From contig NC_134398.1 of the NCBI RefSeq assembly GCF_050003625.1, positions 21,986,622 through 22,050,621 on the forward strand: a stretch of DNA of 64,000 bases. The letters run 5' to 3'. The notes beneath the pieces are model-generated. The model was not told where the DNA came from. It did not search any database and saw only the letters and a program-made list of their open reading frames with translations. Position numbers and translations under genes: made by a program. Source of the DNA: Haematobia irritans. Taxonomy: Eukaryota > Arthropoda > Insecta > Diptera > Muscidae. Position 1 is the stretch's first letter. Each line of letters begins with the position of its first letter. Positions 46,205 through 56,719 of the stretch are shown piece by piece.

Positions 46205-47524
46205 CCATCCTATGATGACTATAGTAAGTAAGTAAGTTAAAAATTGATTGTTTATTAGACTCCCTATGGTTTTAGAAATTAGCAATCATCTGATTCCCTT
46301 CGCATCTGTTCATTTTTTTTTGTTTGCTTTCAAATTTCATAAAAACTCCATAAATTTAAAGAAATATATTATTATTATTATTAATTTGACCTAAATTTAA
46401 TATAAACCTTGACAAAGGAACAATAGAAATAACATCGTATAAAATTGTATTATTATGATCAAATAAAAAGGGGCGCTGATCTAATTTCAATATTTTTCTT
46501 GTAGAGGGAATAATCAGTGATTAAAAAAAAAACTTTTTTGTTACCCTTTTCAGCTCTTTAAAAAGCCATAAATTGGAATTAGGCCTATTAGCATTTATTC
46601 AACCAAACAAAAGAAAGACACGCCTACGCTTCTTGGAAGAAGCCATTCAAGTGCTACGGTATGATCAAATTAACCAATGTGGCAAAACCCTTTCAAACTT
46701 CTTAAAGAAGACAATATCTTGGCAATTTATACAAAAGCCTAATAGACAAAAACAAAATTTTGTAGAGACAGACATGATCTTCTATGTTGTGAATAGCTGG
46801 TATTCATTATTAATTACTTAATTATGCCCAAGAAGGTGATTGTTTTTTTTTTGTTTCTTCAATGATATTATCTTAAATGATTTTAACACATTTAGCAGTT
46901 AATCATTAACAGTCGGGGGTCCATGAAAAGCAAACCATTTTTTTTAAAGTAATATTCATAAGGTGTAACTCCGTTCAATGAAATTTTAATACTTTGATAA
47001 GGTTTTAGATGACAAAACAAAAATTAAATTTCTGTAATTTTCATAAAATATTCATAGTTTTTTTTACAAGATTAAAAGGTAAACTATTAATTAGCTGGAT
47101 AGGTAGTAGGGCTCTAGATGTAAGAATGTGGATTAGTATTTTGACATAAATCATATGGTCTCCTAATGATTTATTTATGCCCTCTTCCGGTCATTTATAT
47201 GAGCTTGAGATTTATATGAATATTTTGTGACATAAATTGATTTAAATGGAATATAAATCAAAATCAATGGTTCCCAGCATTTCTCAATGAAGGGACTTGT
47301 GAAAATTTATTTATTTGTATAAATTTCTTTGAACTTGGCCTTAGATATTAAATGAACAATTAAACGAATTCCAATGATTAAAAAATTTACGAAATCACGA
47401 ACAATGTTCATCAGGGCGTTTTTGCTGATACTGGTAAGTAAAAATGGAATATTTACAATGTTATACTAAAACTGAATTGATTTAATAAAAATCATTAGTT
47501 TTTAAGTTTTTATTCAAAAAACAA
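46205..47524. other. Unique DNA, no gene recognised
   Basis: Non-repetitive, AT-rich. An 82-codon ORF at 46573 (+) is preceded by TTTTCAG (46546-46552 region), but its product has no cysteines, no recognisable domain and no downstream donor that links it to the gene at 51.7 kb. I leave it uncalled. Confidence 0.4.
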
Positions 47525-47710
47525 GAGGCTCAGTAAGACAAATCTGGTGGTCGGTTTATTTGGGGAATATACCTAACAGTGGTCCGATACCTTACAGTGG
47601 TCCAATTGCAATAGCATCATTAAAAACTACTTATACCAAGAGCCAAGTTGATAGCTTGTTTTGTTCGGAAGGTAGCGGAAGGACGACAATCGTTTGTTGT
47701 CCGTTCGTCC
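47525..47710 (-). mobile_element. Rearranged Helentron-like head fragment
   Basis: GGTCGGTTTATTTGGGG, ACAGTGGTCCAATTGCAATA and AAGTTGATAGCTTGTTTTGT are reverse-strand words of the Helentron leader, ending in GTCCGTTCGTCCG just before the next satellite array. The order is scrambled and no tail is present. Confidence 0.5.
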
Positions 47711-47714
47711 GTCA

Positions 47715-50700
47715 AAATTTTATTTCTATATTCCATAGAAAATTTTGTCAAAATTTTATTCCTATAGAAAATTTTGTCAATATTTTATTTCTATAAAAAA
47801 TTTTCTCACAATTTCATTTTTATAGAAAATTTTGTCACAATTTTATTTCTATAGAAAATGTTGTCAAAATTTTATTTCTATAGAAAAATTTTATTTCTAT
47901 AGAAAATTTTGTCAAAATTTTATTCCTATAGAAAATTTTGTCAAAATTTTATTTCTAAAGAAAATTGTGTTAAATTTTATTCCTATTAATAATTTTGTCA
48001 AAATTTTATTTCTATAGAAAATTTTGTCAAAATGTTATTTCTATAGAAAATTTTCTCCAAATTTGTCATGTTATTTCTATAGAAAATTTTGTCAAAATTT
48101 TATTTCTATAGAAAATTTTGTCAAAATTTTATTTCTATAGAATATTTTGTCAAAATTTTATTTCTATAGAAAATTTTGTCAAAATTTTATTTCTATAGAA
48201 AAATTTTTCAAAATGTTATTTCTATAGAAAATTTTGTCAAATTGTTATTTCTATAGAAAATTTTCTCCAAATAGTATTTCTATAGAAAATTTTGTCAAAT
48301 TGTTATTTCTATAGAAAATTTTCTCCAAACTTTATTTCTATAGAAAATTTTGTCAAAATGTTATTTCTAGAGAAAATTTTGTCACATTGTTATTTCTATA
48401 AAAAATTTTCTCCAAATTTGTTATGTTATTTCTATAGAAAATTTTGTCAAAATTTTATTTCTGTAAGAAAATTTGTCAAAACGTTATTTCTATAGAAAAT
48501 TTTGTCAAAATTTTATTTCTATAGAAAATTTTGTCAAAATGTTGTTTCTATAGAAAATTTTGTCAAAATTTTATTTCTATAGAACATTTTTTCAAAATTT
48601 TATTTCTATAGAAAATTTTGTCAAAATGTTGTTTCTATAGAAAATTTTGTCAAAATTTTATTTCTATAGAAAATTTTGTCAAAATGTTGTTTCTATAGAA
48701 AATTTTCTCCAAATTTTATTTCTATAGAAAATTTCGTCAAAATATAGAAAATTTTGCCAAAATTTTATTTCTATTGAAAATGTTGCTAAAATTTTATTTC
48801 TATAGAAAATTTTGATAAAATTTTATTTCCATAGAAAATTTTGTCAATATTTTATTTCTATAGAACATTTTTTCAAAATTTTATTTCTACAGAAAATTTT
48901 TTCAAAACTTTATTTCTATAGAAAATTTTGTCAACATTTTATTTCTATTCAAAATTATGTCAAAATCTGGTTTCTAAAGAAAATTAAAAAATGTTTTCAA
49001 CATTTTATTTCTATAGAATATTTTGTCAACATTTTATTTCCATAGAAAATTTTGTCAAAATTTTATTTCTATAGAATTTTTTTTTCATTTCTAAGAAAAT
49101 TTTGTCAAAATTTTACTTCTATAGAAAATTTTGTCAAAATTTTATTTCTATAGAAATTTTTGTGAAAATGTTAATTCTAATGAAAATTTTGTCAAAATTT
49201 TATTTCTATAGAAAATTTTATCAAAATATTATTTCTATAGAAAATTTTGTCAAATTGTTATTTCTATAGAAAATTTTCTCCAAATTTTATTTCTATAGAA
49301 AATTTTGTCAAAATGTTATTTCTATAGAAAATTTTGTCACATTGTTATTTTTATAGAAAATTTTGCCAAAATTTTATTTGTATAGAAAATTTTGTTAAAA
49401 TTTTATTTCTACAGAAAATTTTGTCTAAATTTTATTTCTATAGAAAATTTTGTCAAAATTTTATTTCTATAGAAAATTTAGTCAAAATTTTATTTCTATA
49501 GAAAATTTAGTCAAAATTTTATTTCTATAGGAAATTTTGTCACATTGTTATTTTTTTACAAAATTTTGTCAAAATTTTATTTCTATAGAAAATTTTGTCA
49601 AAATGTTATTTCTAGAGAAAAATTTGTCACATTGTTATTTCTATAGAAAATTTTCTCCAAATTTGTTATGTTATTTCTATAGAAAATTTTGTCACATTGT
49701 TATTTCTATAAAAAATTTTGTCAAAATGTTATTTCTATAGAAAATTTTATCAAAATTTTATTTCTATAGAAAATTTTGTCAAAATTTAGTTTCTATAGAA
49801 AATTTTGTCAAAATTTTATTTCTATAGAAAATTTTGTCAAAATTGCATTTCTATAGAAATTTTTGTCAAAAATTTATTTCAAAAGAAAATGTTGTTAAAT
49901 TTTATTTCTATTGAAAATTTTGTCAAAATTTTATTTCTATAGAAAATTTTGTCAAAATGTTATTTCTATAGAAAATTTTGTCACATTGTTATTTGTATAG
50001 AAAATTTTGTCAAATTGTTATTTCTATAGAAAATTTTGTCAAAATGTTATTTCTATAGAATATTTTGTCAAAATTTTATTTCTACAGAAAATTTTGTCAA
50101 AATTTTATTCCTATACAAATGTTTGTCAAAATTTTGATTCTAAAGAAAATTTTGTCAAAATGTTATTTCTATAAAAAATGTTCTCCAAATTTTATTTCTA
50201 TAGAAAGTTTCGTCAAAATATAGAAAGTTTCGTCAAAATATAGAAAATTTTGCCAAAATTTTATTTCTATAGAAAATTTTGCTAAAATTTTATTTCTATA
50301 GAAAATTTTGCCAAAATTTTATTTTTATAGAAAATTTTGCTAAAATTTTATTTCTATAGAAGATTTTGTCAACATTTTATTTCTATAGAATATTTTGTCA
50401 AAATTTTATTTCTACAAAAAATTTCGTCAAAATATAGAAAGTTTCGTCAAAATATAGAAAATTTTGCCAAAATTTTATTTCTATAGAAAATGTTGCTAAA
50501 ATTTTATTTCTATAGAAAATTTTGCCAAAATTTTATTTCTATAGAAAATTTTGCTAAAATTTTATTTCTATAGAAAATTTTGTCAACATTTTATTTCTAC
50601 AGAAAATTTTGTCAAAATTTTATTCCTATACAATTTTTTGTCAAAATTTTGATTCTAAAGAAAATATTGTCAAAATTTTATTTCTAAAGAAAATTTTGTC

Positions 50701-50784
50701 AAAATTTTATTTCTACAGAAAATTTTGTCAAAATTTTATTTCCATATAAAATTGTGTCAAATTTCTATTTTTATGGTCACCAAA
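47715..50784 (-). repeat. 29-bp satellite array 8, minus orientation
   Basis: About 105 units of TTTCTATAGAAAATTTTGTC plus AAAATTTTA. Variant clusters (TTCTCCAAATTTGT and TGTTATTTCTATAG near 48051, 48408 and 49650; TTTCGTCAAAATATAGAAA near 48730, 50207 and 50430) show block duplication. Its right end is a truncated SINE. Confidence 0.93.
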
Positions 50785-50987
50785 TTTCAAAGCTTCTCTA
50801 AGTGGTTTCACTGCAATGTGGAACGCATTTCGGTCTCGGCTATAGAAAGTAGGTCTCTTGTCATTGAGCTAAACATAGAATCGGGCTGCAGTCAGTGATA
50901 AGAGAGACGTTTACCACTTTGGTATCACAATGGTCTGAATAGTTCCAGTGAGCCTGAAATATCGGGCTGCCACTATACCTTACCTAG
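50785..50987 (+). mobile_element. 5'-truncated SINE
   Basis: Begins at TTTCAAAGCTTCTCTAAGTG within the SINE body and runs to the diverged tail GGGCTGCCACTATACCTTACC. The tRNA-like head is missing. It abuts the satellite on the left. Confidence 0.8.
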
Positions 50988-51096
50988 GCATAGGCTAGTA
51001 GAGTGCATAGAATCGGAGCTGACTCGGGTGCTCAGTGGAGTCAGCGCATAGTGCAAAAATTGGTAATCTTTCACCCAATTGGTAATTTTTACCATT

Positions 51097-51420
51097 GCCA
51101 CCGTGGTGCAATGGTTAGCATGTCCACCTTGTATACACAAGGTCGTGGGTTCGATTCCTGCTTCGACCGAACACCAAAAAGTTTTTCAATGGTGGATTAT
51201 CCCACCTCAGTAATGCTGGTGACATTTCTGAGGGTTTCAAAGCTTCTCTAAGTGGTTTCACTGCAATGTGGAACGCCGTTCAGACACGGCTATAAAAAAG
51301 AAGTCCCTTGTCATGGAATCGGGCAGCACTCAGTGATAAGAGAGAAGTTGACCAATGTGGTATCACAATGGATTGGATAGTCTGAGTGAGCCTGATACAT
51401 CGGGCTGCAACCTAACCTAA
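51097..51420 (+). mobile_element. Full-length SINE upstream of the ADAMTS-like exons
   Basis: Starts GCCACCGTGGTGCAATGGTT, keeps the B box GGTTCGATTCC and ends GGGCTGCAACCTAACCTAA. A stretch of about 10 bases before GGAATCGGGCAGC is deleted. It lies 300 bp upstream of exon 51722, probably in an intron of that gene. Confidence 0.9.
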
Positions 51421-51721
51421 TCGAAATGCTGCGACCTATACGTCCATCTAAATGATTATGTCTCCGTTCAGGTCCACCTAAATACCATAACTACGTTTGC
51501 CCAAATGACTACCGTGCATATTTACATGCCCTCTGCTTTGAGAGTTGCTATAATTTCATTCTTCTAAATGGTTATGTGCTGAGCCAAAAAACGGTGGGTT
51601 TTTCGGTTTCTGAGGTTTTATTCCTCCAGCGCAACTTGTTATTACTTATCTGTATGACACATGCCCTTGATTGTTTATTTATAAAATTTAAAACTTACCA
51701 ATTTTCCGTATTTCATTTCAG
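51421..51721 (+). other. Intron sequence upstream of first visible exon
   Basis: Unique AT-rich sequence ending in the pyrimidine-rich acceptor TTCCGTATTTCATTTCAG at 51721. Earlier exons of the gene should splice to this site, but none was recognised within the window. Confidence 0.6.
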
Positions 51722-51923
51722 GCAATTCAAGCAGGTGGTGTGGTTACCGGTCTCTCGGCTAATAGTGGAGCGGTACCATGCGGCGGTTTATTATGTCGTC
51801 CTCTTACAGGACTTTATACTCGAGATCCCCTACCGGAAGATGCTTATATTCATGTTGCCATGATACCAGCTGGAGCTTCAAATATTTCTATAACCGAATT
51901 GAAAAATAGCATGAATTTGCTGG
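51722..51923 (+). CDS. ADAMTS-like protein, exon a (spacer, N-terminal part)
   Basis: First exon that I can see of an ADAMTS-like, non-catalytic extracellular-matrix glycoprotein. It is bounded by acceptor TTTCATTTCAG and donor G|GTAAGT, length 202 nt, entering in phase 0 and leaving in phase 1. It encodes AIQAGGVVTGL, then PCGGLLCRPLTGLYTRDPLP and AYIHVAMIPAGASNISITEL, the signature of the ADAMTS spacer. There is no metalloprotease motif. Architecture (spacer, about five TSP1 repeats, PLAC) matches THSD4/ADAMTSL6 and Drosophila lonely heart (loh) or its relative nolo; which orthologue is not decided. Such proteins are secreted and organise matrix. The N-terminal part (signal peptide, first TSP1) lies in exons not found here. 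Confidence 0.88.
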
Positions 51924-52429
51924 GTAAGTAGCATAGACTTCTTCCCTACACCCATAGATAAAATAATTAACGGCGTGCTCATTTCAAAACGATCCGTTCA
52001 TGAAAGTTAATCAACATACATGTGGTGTCAAATGAAGAACAGACGGTGACAATGTGACAACGATATAATGTAACCATGCGGTTTCAGAATGGAAGGAAAC
52101 TGAATACGTAATGGTTACGAATTTATAAAAAAAAATAAACGCTACCGTGACTCGAACCAGGATTGCCTGCACCATACACGCTAACAGTCGCCATAGCACA
52201 TTGCACCACCGACAGACTTGCCATAAGAGCGTCTAAATAATATTTTAAGATTTTTCATGGCCAATGAAAAACGAAATCGTGGACGAAAGTGTGAACATAC
52301 CGTTTTGATTTTTCGTGAACGTTTTCGTTTTATTTTGTTACCGTCCGTTCACTATTTTGGAACTTACTATTTTTTATTGGTATAAGTATTGACACACCTT
52401 GATTGTTAACCAACTCCATTTGTATTTAG
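51924..52429 (+). other. Intron between exons a and b
   Basis: A 506-bp intron, GTAAGT … TTGTATTTAG. It carries a reverse-strand tRNA-like SINE fragment at 52131-52226. Splicing in phase 1 restores a Val codon (G|TG). Confidence 0.85.
52131..52226 (-). mobile_element. tRNA-like head of a second SINE family
   Basis: On the minus strand GGTGGTGCAATGTGCTATGG (A-box-like) is followed 25-30 bases on by GGTTCGAGTCACGG (B-box-like), and then an A/T-rich run. It does not match the body of the common SINE here. It does not fold into a normal tRNA with CCA-proximal stem by eye, so I call a tRNA-derived SINE fragment rather than a tRNA gene. Confidence 0.5.
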
Positions 52430-52611
52430 TGCTACGTACTGAGGATCAGAAATATGTGTTCAATGGTGACAATACCATGTCTGATAGTGGAGCTTATGAA
52501 GCAGCTGGTGCCGTATTCGATTATCATCGTTTGGATAGTTTGCAACAGACCGAAGGAGTTACCGAATGGGTGACTTGCACTGGCCCCGTAAGGGAAAGTT
52601 TGGAATTGATG
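52430..52611 (+). CDS. ADAMTS-like protein, exon b (spacer, middle part)
   Basis: 182 nt between TTGTATTTAG and ATG|GTAAGA; enters in phase 1, leaves in phase 0. It continues the spacer with VLRTEDQKYVFNGDNTMS, SGAYEAAGAVFDYHR and VTCTGPVRESLELM. The NGDNTMS and TCTGPVRESLELM stretches are conserved spacer landmarks. Joining to the next exon gives ELM-IYSKTVNPGIKYEYLLP without interruption, which confirms both splice sites. Confidence 0.92.
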
Positions 52612-52668
52612 GTAAGATTTGCAGCTAAATAAAGACGAGAAATTCACAAAGTTCTTTGTCATTTCCAG

Positions 52669-53649
52669 ATCTACAGTAAAACTGTTAATCCTGGCATTAA
52701 GTATGAATATCTCTTGCCCATTACTTCCGATTCTGAAGAGAATGAGGTTTCCGTGGAAACTGATGGTTTCCTGAAATCAGCCAATGATGAGGCCATAAGC
52801 AGTAGCAATCGCCCCCTTCGTAAACGTCGTTACAATTGGAAGGTTGTAGGTTTCAGTACATGTTCCAAATCATGTGGTGGTGGTATGCAATCTCCCGTGA
52901 TCAAATGTGTCCGTGAAAATCCGCTACGCTATTATTCGCAACGCAGATGTGCCCATTCCGAGAAACCAGTAATCAATGAAAATCTCTTGAGATGTAATAC
53001 TCAACCTTGCCCTGCCTTCTGGCGTATGGAAGATTGGGGAGAATGTCGTTGTCACCAGGGTGAAGGTTCCAGGGAACGTGAAGTCAATTGTGTTCAGGAG
53101 CTAGCTTCCGGTGTTGTGGTGCATGTAGATGCCGCTGCTTGTATGGAAGAGAAGCCAGTGGCCAAGAAAAATTGTGATTGCCCTAAAAATAGACGCCGAA
53201 CTAATTCCCGTTATCGTATGCATGGCCTAAGTCCCAATGCCTCACATGTGAAGAATCAACGTGACAAAGCTGGTATTTGGTTAATGTCCGATTGGAACCA
53301 GTACTGCTCCTCGGATTGTGGTCCCGGAATTGAATATCGAACCATTTATTGTGATCGCACCAAATCCAATCCAGACAGATGTGATTTCCGTATGGCCCCC
53401 GACACCACAAGAATATGCGATCAAGAGGAATCTTGTGAAACTGGAGAATGGTTTGCTGGTCCATGGACTCCCTGTAATGGCAATTGTTTTAATTTGACCC
53501 GAACCCGACAAGTTTTGTGCATTGAAAATCAACTAATCTTGGATGAAGAAGATTGTAAAGCCGAATTGAAACCCACTACCATAGAGAAATGTTCACATGA
53601 GGAAGTTGAATATTGTGGACCCAGATGGCATTATTCCGAGTGGTCAGAG
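52669..53649 (+). CDS. ADAMTS-like protein, exon c (end of spacer, furin-like site, TSP1 repeats)
   Basis: 981 nt (327 codons), acceptor TTTCCAG, donor GAG|GTAGGT, phase 0 on both sides. Residues 1-17 finish the spacer (IYSKTVNPGIKYEYLLP). An acidic linker leads to RPLRKRR (residues 48-54), a furin-type dibasic stretch. TSP1 modules follow: YNWKVVGFSTCSKSCGGG (from 55), FWRMEDWGECRC (a less canonical one), GIWLMSDWNQYCSSDCGPG, EWFAGPWTPCNGNC, and the start of a fifth, WHYSEWSE. Conserved W, C and R positions support disulphide-bonded TSP1 folds. Secreted; the role in matrix is inferred from the family. Confidence 0.95.
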
Positions 53650-53741
53650 GTAGGTATCACCTAGAGATATTGATGAACAGGATTTTAATTTTTTGTTACT
53701 TTGTTTTTTTTTTTTTTTTTGTTTCTTTTGTTCCTACGAAG

Positions 53742-53892
53742 TGTACAAAAACTTGTGATGGTGGCACTCAAAGACGTTCTGTCAAGTGTTTGGAATATAA
53801 TGAGCAAGAGAATGCTCTCAAGGAATCGAATAAATGCCGTTATTCCATCAGAGAACCCATATATCGTAGCTGTAATACACACAAGTGTGATG
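53742..53892 (+). CDS. ADAMTS-like protein, exon d (fifth TSP1 repeat)
   Basis: 151 nt after a long T-rich tract and CCTACGAAG acceptor; donor G|GTAAGT. It enters in phase 0 and leaves in phase 1. The product completes the TSP1 begun at the end of exon c: W-S-E joined to CTKTCDGGTQRRSVKCL, then KCRYSIREPIYRSCNTHKCD. The acceptor is atypical (an AAG end), but the reading frame and the cysteine pattern across the joint leave little doubt. Confidence 0.92.
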
Positions 53893-54977
53893 GTAAGTTC
53901 TCATATGGAGTGGTTGAATATTGTTGTGGGATATGTCGGGGAACTTTGTCCCAGGACGGACCATAGGTCAGATAAAGAATTGAGGTTCTTATGATTCACT
54001 GAGAGAACAGTCGGTATTTCAAGAGTAGTGCGAAATCCTTAAGGATACGCCAGACCAACACGCAGATTTCTTTAAGTGTTCCGCTTCGCACAGGAAGGAT
54101 ATTGGATTCCACTCCAACATGATCAAGGGAAATACTTCTCAGATAGGTACAAGCAGCTCTGTTGATGCAAGGAGGAAATGTCGGATCTACGAGAAAGATG
54201 GCAGAGCGGGTGATTATGATGCAAGGGGGCTTTGCACCTCCAAAAGAATTCGAGGAGAATATATTCCCAATTAATATATGAACCGAGAAATAAGGAGGAA
54301 AAACACGAGAGTTAGATTTGGTTTTGGAATTCGAGATTTAGTTTAAGAGGATTCTTAGCAGTAAGAAGTTAACAATGGACTGAGACAGAAGGTCTAAAGA
54401 ATTTAGAGGATATTGCTTCTTGACGTGGTATGGTTTAGTGGAGAATTACAAGATTGTTTTCTTCAGTAAATGTCAAACATAACGTACATTTTGGGTATTC
54501 TTAAAACGCTCTGCTTGAACATGACTTAAGGTCCTTTTTCTCACTCATAGTCTTTGCCTTAAACAACCCTGTCTTGGGTGTATGTGTCTTGACCATCGAT
54601 TTCGAGTCGTATTATAGACTTTTACTCGAAGTCCTACACGATCTTAGTGGGGGAATATTTATACCAATTTCTCGATTTGGTGTTCATCCCCAACGTCTAT
54701 TTTGCAGGACATTACGCCTTAGGGAGCTAGACGCTCTTAATGGCTTTGTAAATTCGTCTCCTTGTCACTCTATCAATTTCGGGATGATTAAAGAAGTGAT
54801 TGTTGACCAACCTCGGTATTAGCCACTCAGAGTTCTCAAGGAAGACAATGATTCCCATATTGCTCCGTGGAATTTCTTTGGATCTTCTTACGTCATGGAA
54901 ATGGTATAACGTAGTCGAGATAGCACCTATTTGGTTTCCCTAGTCGTCGCTGGCAAGTGGTTGTCCTCCTCCCAGTA

Positions 54978-55548
54978 CTATGAACTAGAGGTGTGCACGT
55001 GAGTAATATTTTACTCACGCTCACGCACACTCACGACGGAATAATCTTACTCACGCACGATATTGTTTGGTAGGACTCACTCTCACGCACACTCACGAAA
55101 AGAAAATTTGTACTCACGCACACTCACGCACGAAAATGTCGTGACTCACGAAAAATACCGTGACTCACGAAAAATGTCGTGACTCACGAAAAATGTCGTG
55201 ACTCACGAACAATTTTTTGAGTAATTTACCTTAGCGAGGCGTCTGAAAACATGAGCATTATTAAAATCGAGAGCGTTATTACACTCTTAACATCCCAGGT
55301 GTCACTAAAATTGTAAATGAATTTAACTCTTAAGCGTTTTATATTGGTGAGCAGGATTATTTTCGTGAGCGTACATCTTTACTCACGCACACTCACGAAG
55401 ATAATATTTTCGTGACTCACGCTCACGCACGACATTTTGGTTTGTTAATCACGCTCACACACACTCACGCCGTTGCCATGAGCGTGAGTCACGAAAATTT
55501 TCGTGAGTCACGACATTTTCGTGTCACGTGCACACCTCTACTATGAAC
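54978..55548. mobile_element. Complete 555-bp hAT-like MITE with 8-bp target duplication
   Basis: The element 54986-55540 starts TAGAGGTGTGCACGTGA and ends in its inverse (GTCACGTGCACACCTCTA, near-perfect). It is flanked by identical 8-bp copies of CTATGAAC (54978-54985 and 55541-55548), the hAT hallmark. The interior is almost wholly repeats of CTCACGCACACTCACG and the palindrome CGTGAGTCACG / CGTGACTCACG, with a ~170-bp ordinary stretch (55205-55375). No transposase. Confidence 0.92.
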
Positions 55549-55793
55549 CACTGCCGTTTCACGGTCTCAAATGTCGCTCTTATTCCCTCATCACTGTCAT
55601 CGCCGATCAAGTGATAATTGATTGCAAATCTCTTCTTAAATCGAACCGAATAGCCCTGGTGCTCTCTAGGATGTGGTTTGATTCGTGTCGTTTATCCCCC
55701 CTGCACTACATTCGGTGCTGATGGGTGAGGAGGTCGGAGTGTTGCCTCCCCGATAGCACTTTGCACTCATGCTACAGATGCTGTTCCGGTGTT

Positions 55794-56169
55794 TAGAGTG
55801 TCTTCCAGTTAGGTTAGGTTAGGTGGCAGCCCGATGTTATCAGGCTCACTTAGACTATTCAGTCCATTGTGATACCACATTGGTCAACTTCTCTCTTATC
55901 ACTGAGAGCTGCCCGATTCCATGTTAAGCTCAATGACAAGGGACCTCCTTCTTATAGCCGAGTCCAAACGGCGTTCCACATTCCAGTGAAACCTCTTAGA
56001 GAAACTTTGAAACCCTCAGAAATGTCACCAGCATTACTGAGGTGGGATAATCCACCGCTGAAAAATTTTTTTGGTGTTCGGTCGAAGCAGGAATCGAACA
56101 CACGACCTTGTGTATGCAAGGCGGGCATGCTAACCATTGCACCACGGTGGGGATAGAGTGTCTTCCAGT
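55794..56169 (-). mobile_element. Full-length SINE with 16-bp target duplication
   Basis: The SINE (55810-56153) is flanked by identical TAGAGTGTCTTCCAGT (55794-55809, 56154-56169). On the minus strand it runs from GCCACCG-type head with an intact A-box-like word, B-box region GTGTTCGATTCC, to the GGTTAGG tail. The long exact duplication shows a LINE-type insertion that is recent relative to other copies. Confidence 0.93.
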
Positions 56170-56719
56170 GGTACTCCGCAGCGCAGCATTCTGAACCAGA
56201 GGTTCCTCCGTTGGGTCTCGCTTATACTGAGAGTCCAAATGACAATCCCATAATCCAAAAAGACTCGTAAATCTTTTGAATCGTCCTCCAAGTGCTTCCA
56301 ACCAATGTCTTCAGAATTTTGCTTGTACTCACAACGTTCTTATCATTAATTTTCCTGTGTTTACCAAAGATGAACAGGGTATCTTTTTCGGGCATGCATG
56401 CTGATATTGATCTCCAGAGTTGTTCTACGACGCAAAAATAGTTTCGGGCCAGAAAATGAAAATGAGAATCGAAGGTGTGCATATTTCCGTGGACCTGCCT
56501 CACTCATTTTGCAAATATATGATGGTTCGTGGTTGCTGAGGATGTGTGAGCACATGTGCTGCAACATCCTCGCCGCCAACCTATATGGACCAGTTGCAGT
56601 GGAACACTTAGCGGCCTTTATCGTCTGGGGTACACACCACTGTTGCCACTCAAGTCAAAAACAATCTACTAAAATTTGGAGAAAATTTTACCAAAGAATT
56701 ACCAAACAAAGTAATGTTA

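Noticed and set aside
46573..46821. Possible upstream exon of the ADAMTS-like gene
   Set aside because: No TSP1 or Cys-rich pattern, and no donor that keeps frame with exon 51722.
52131..52226. Reverse-strand tRNA gene
   Set aside because: A- and B-box-like words are present, but I could not form a convincing cloverleaf and acceptor stem; a SINE head fits better.
55550..56640. Retroelement coding sequence in the long intron
   Set aside because: Complexity resembles worn coding DNA, but no RT, RNase H or transposase motif could be read in any frame.
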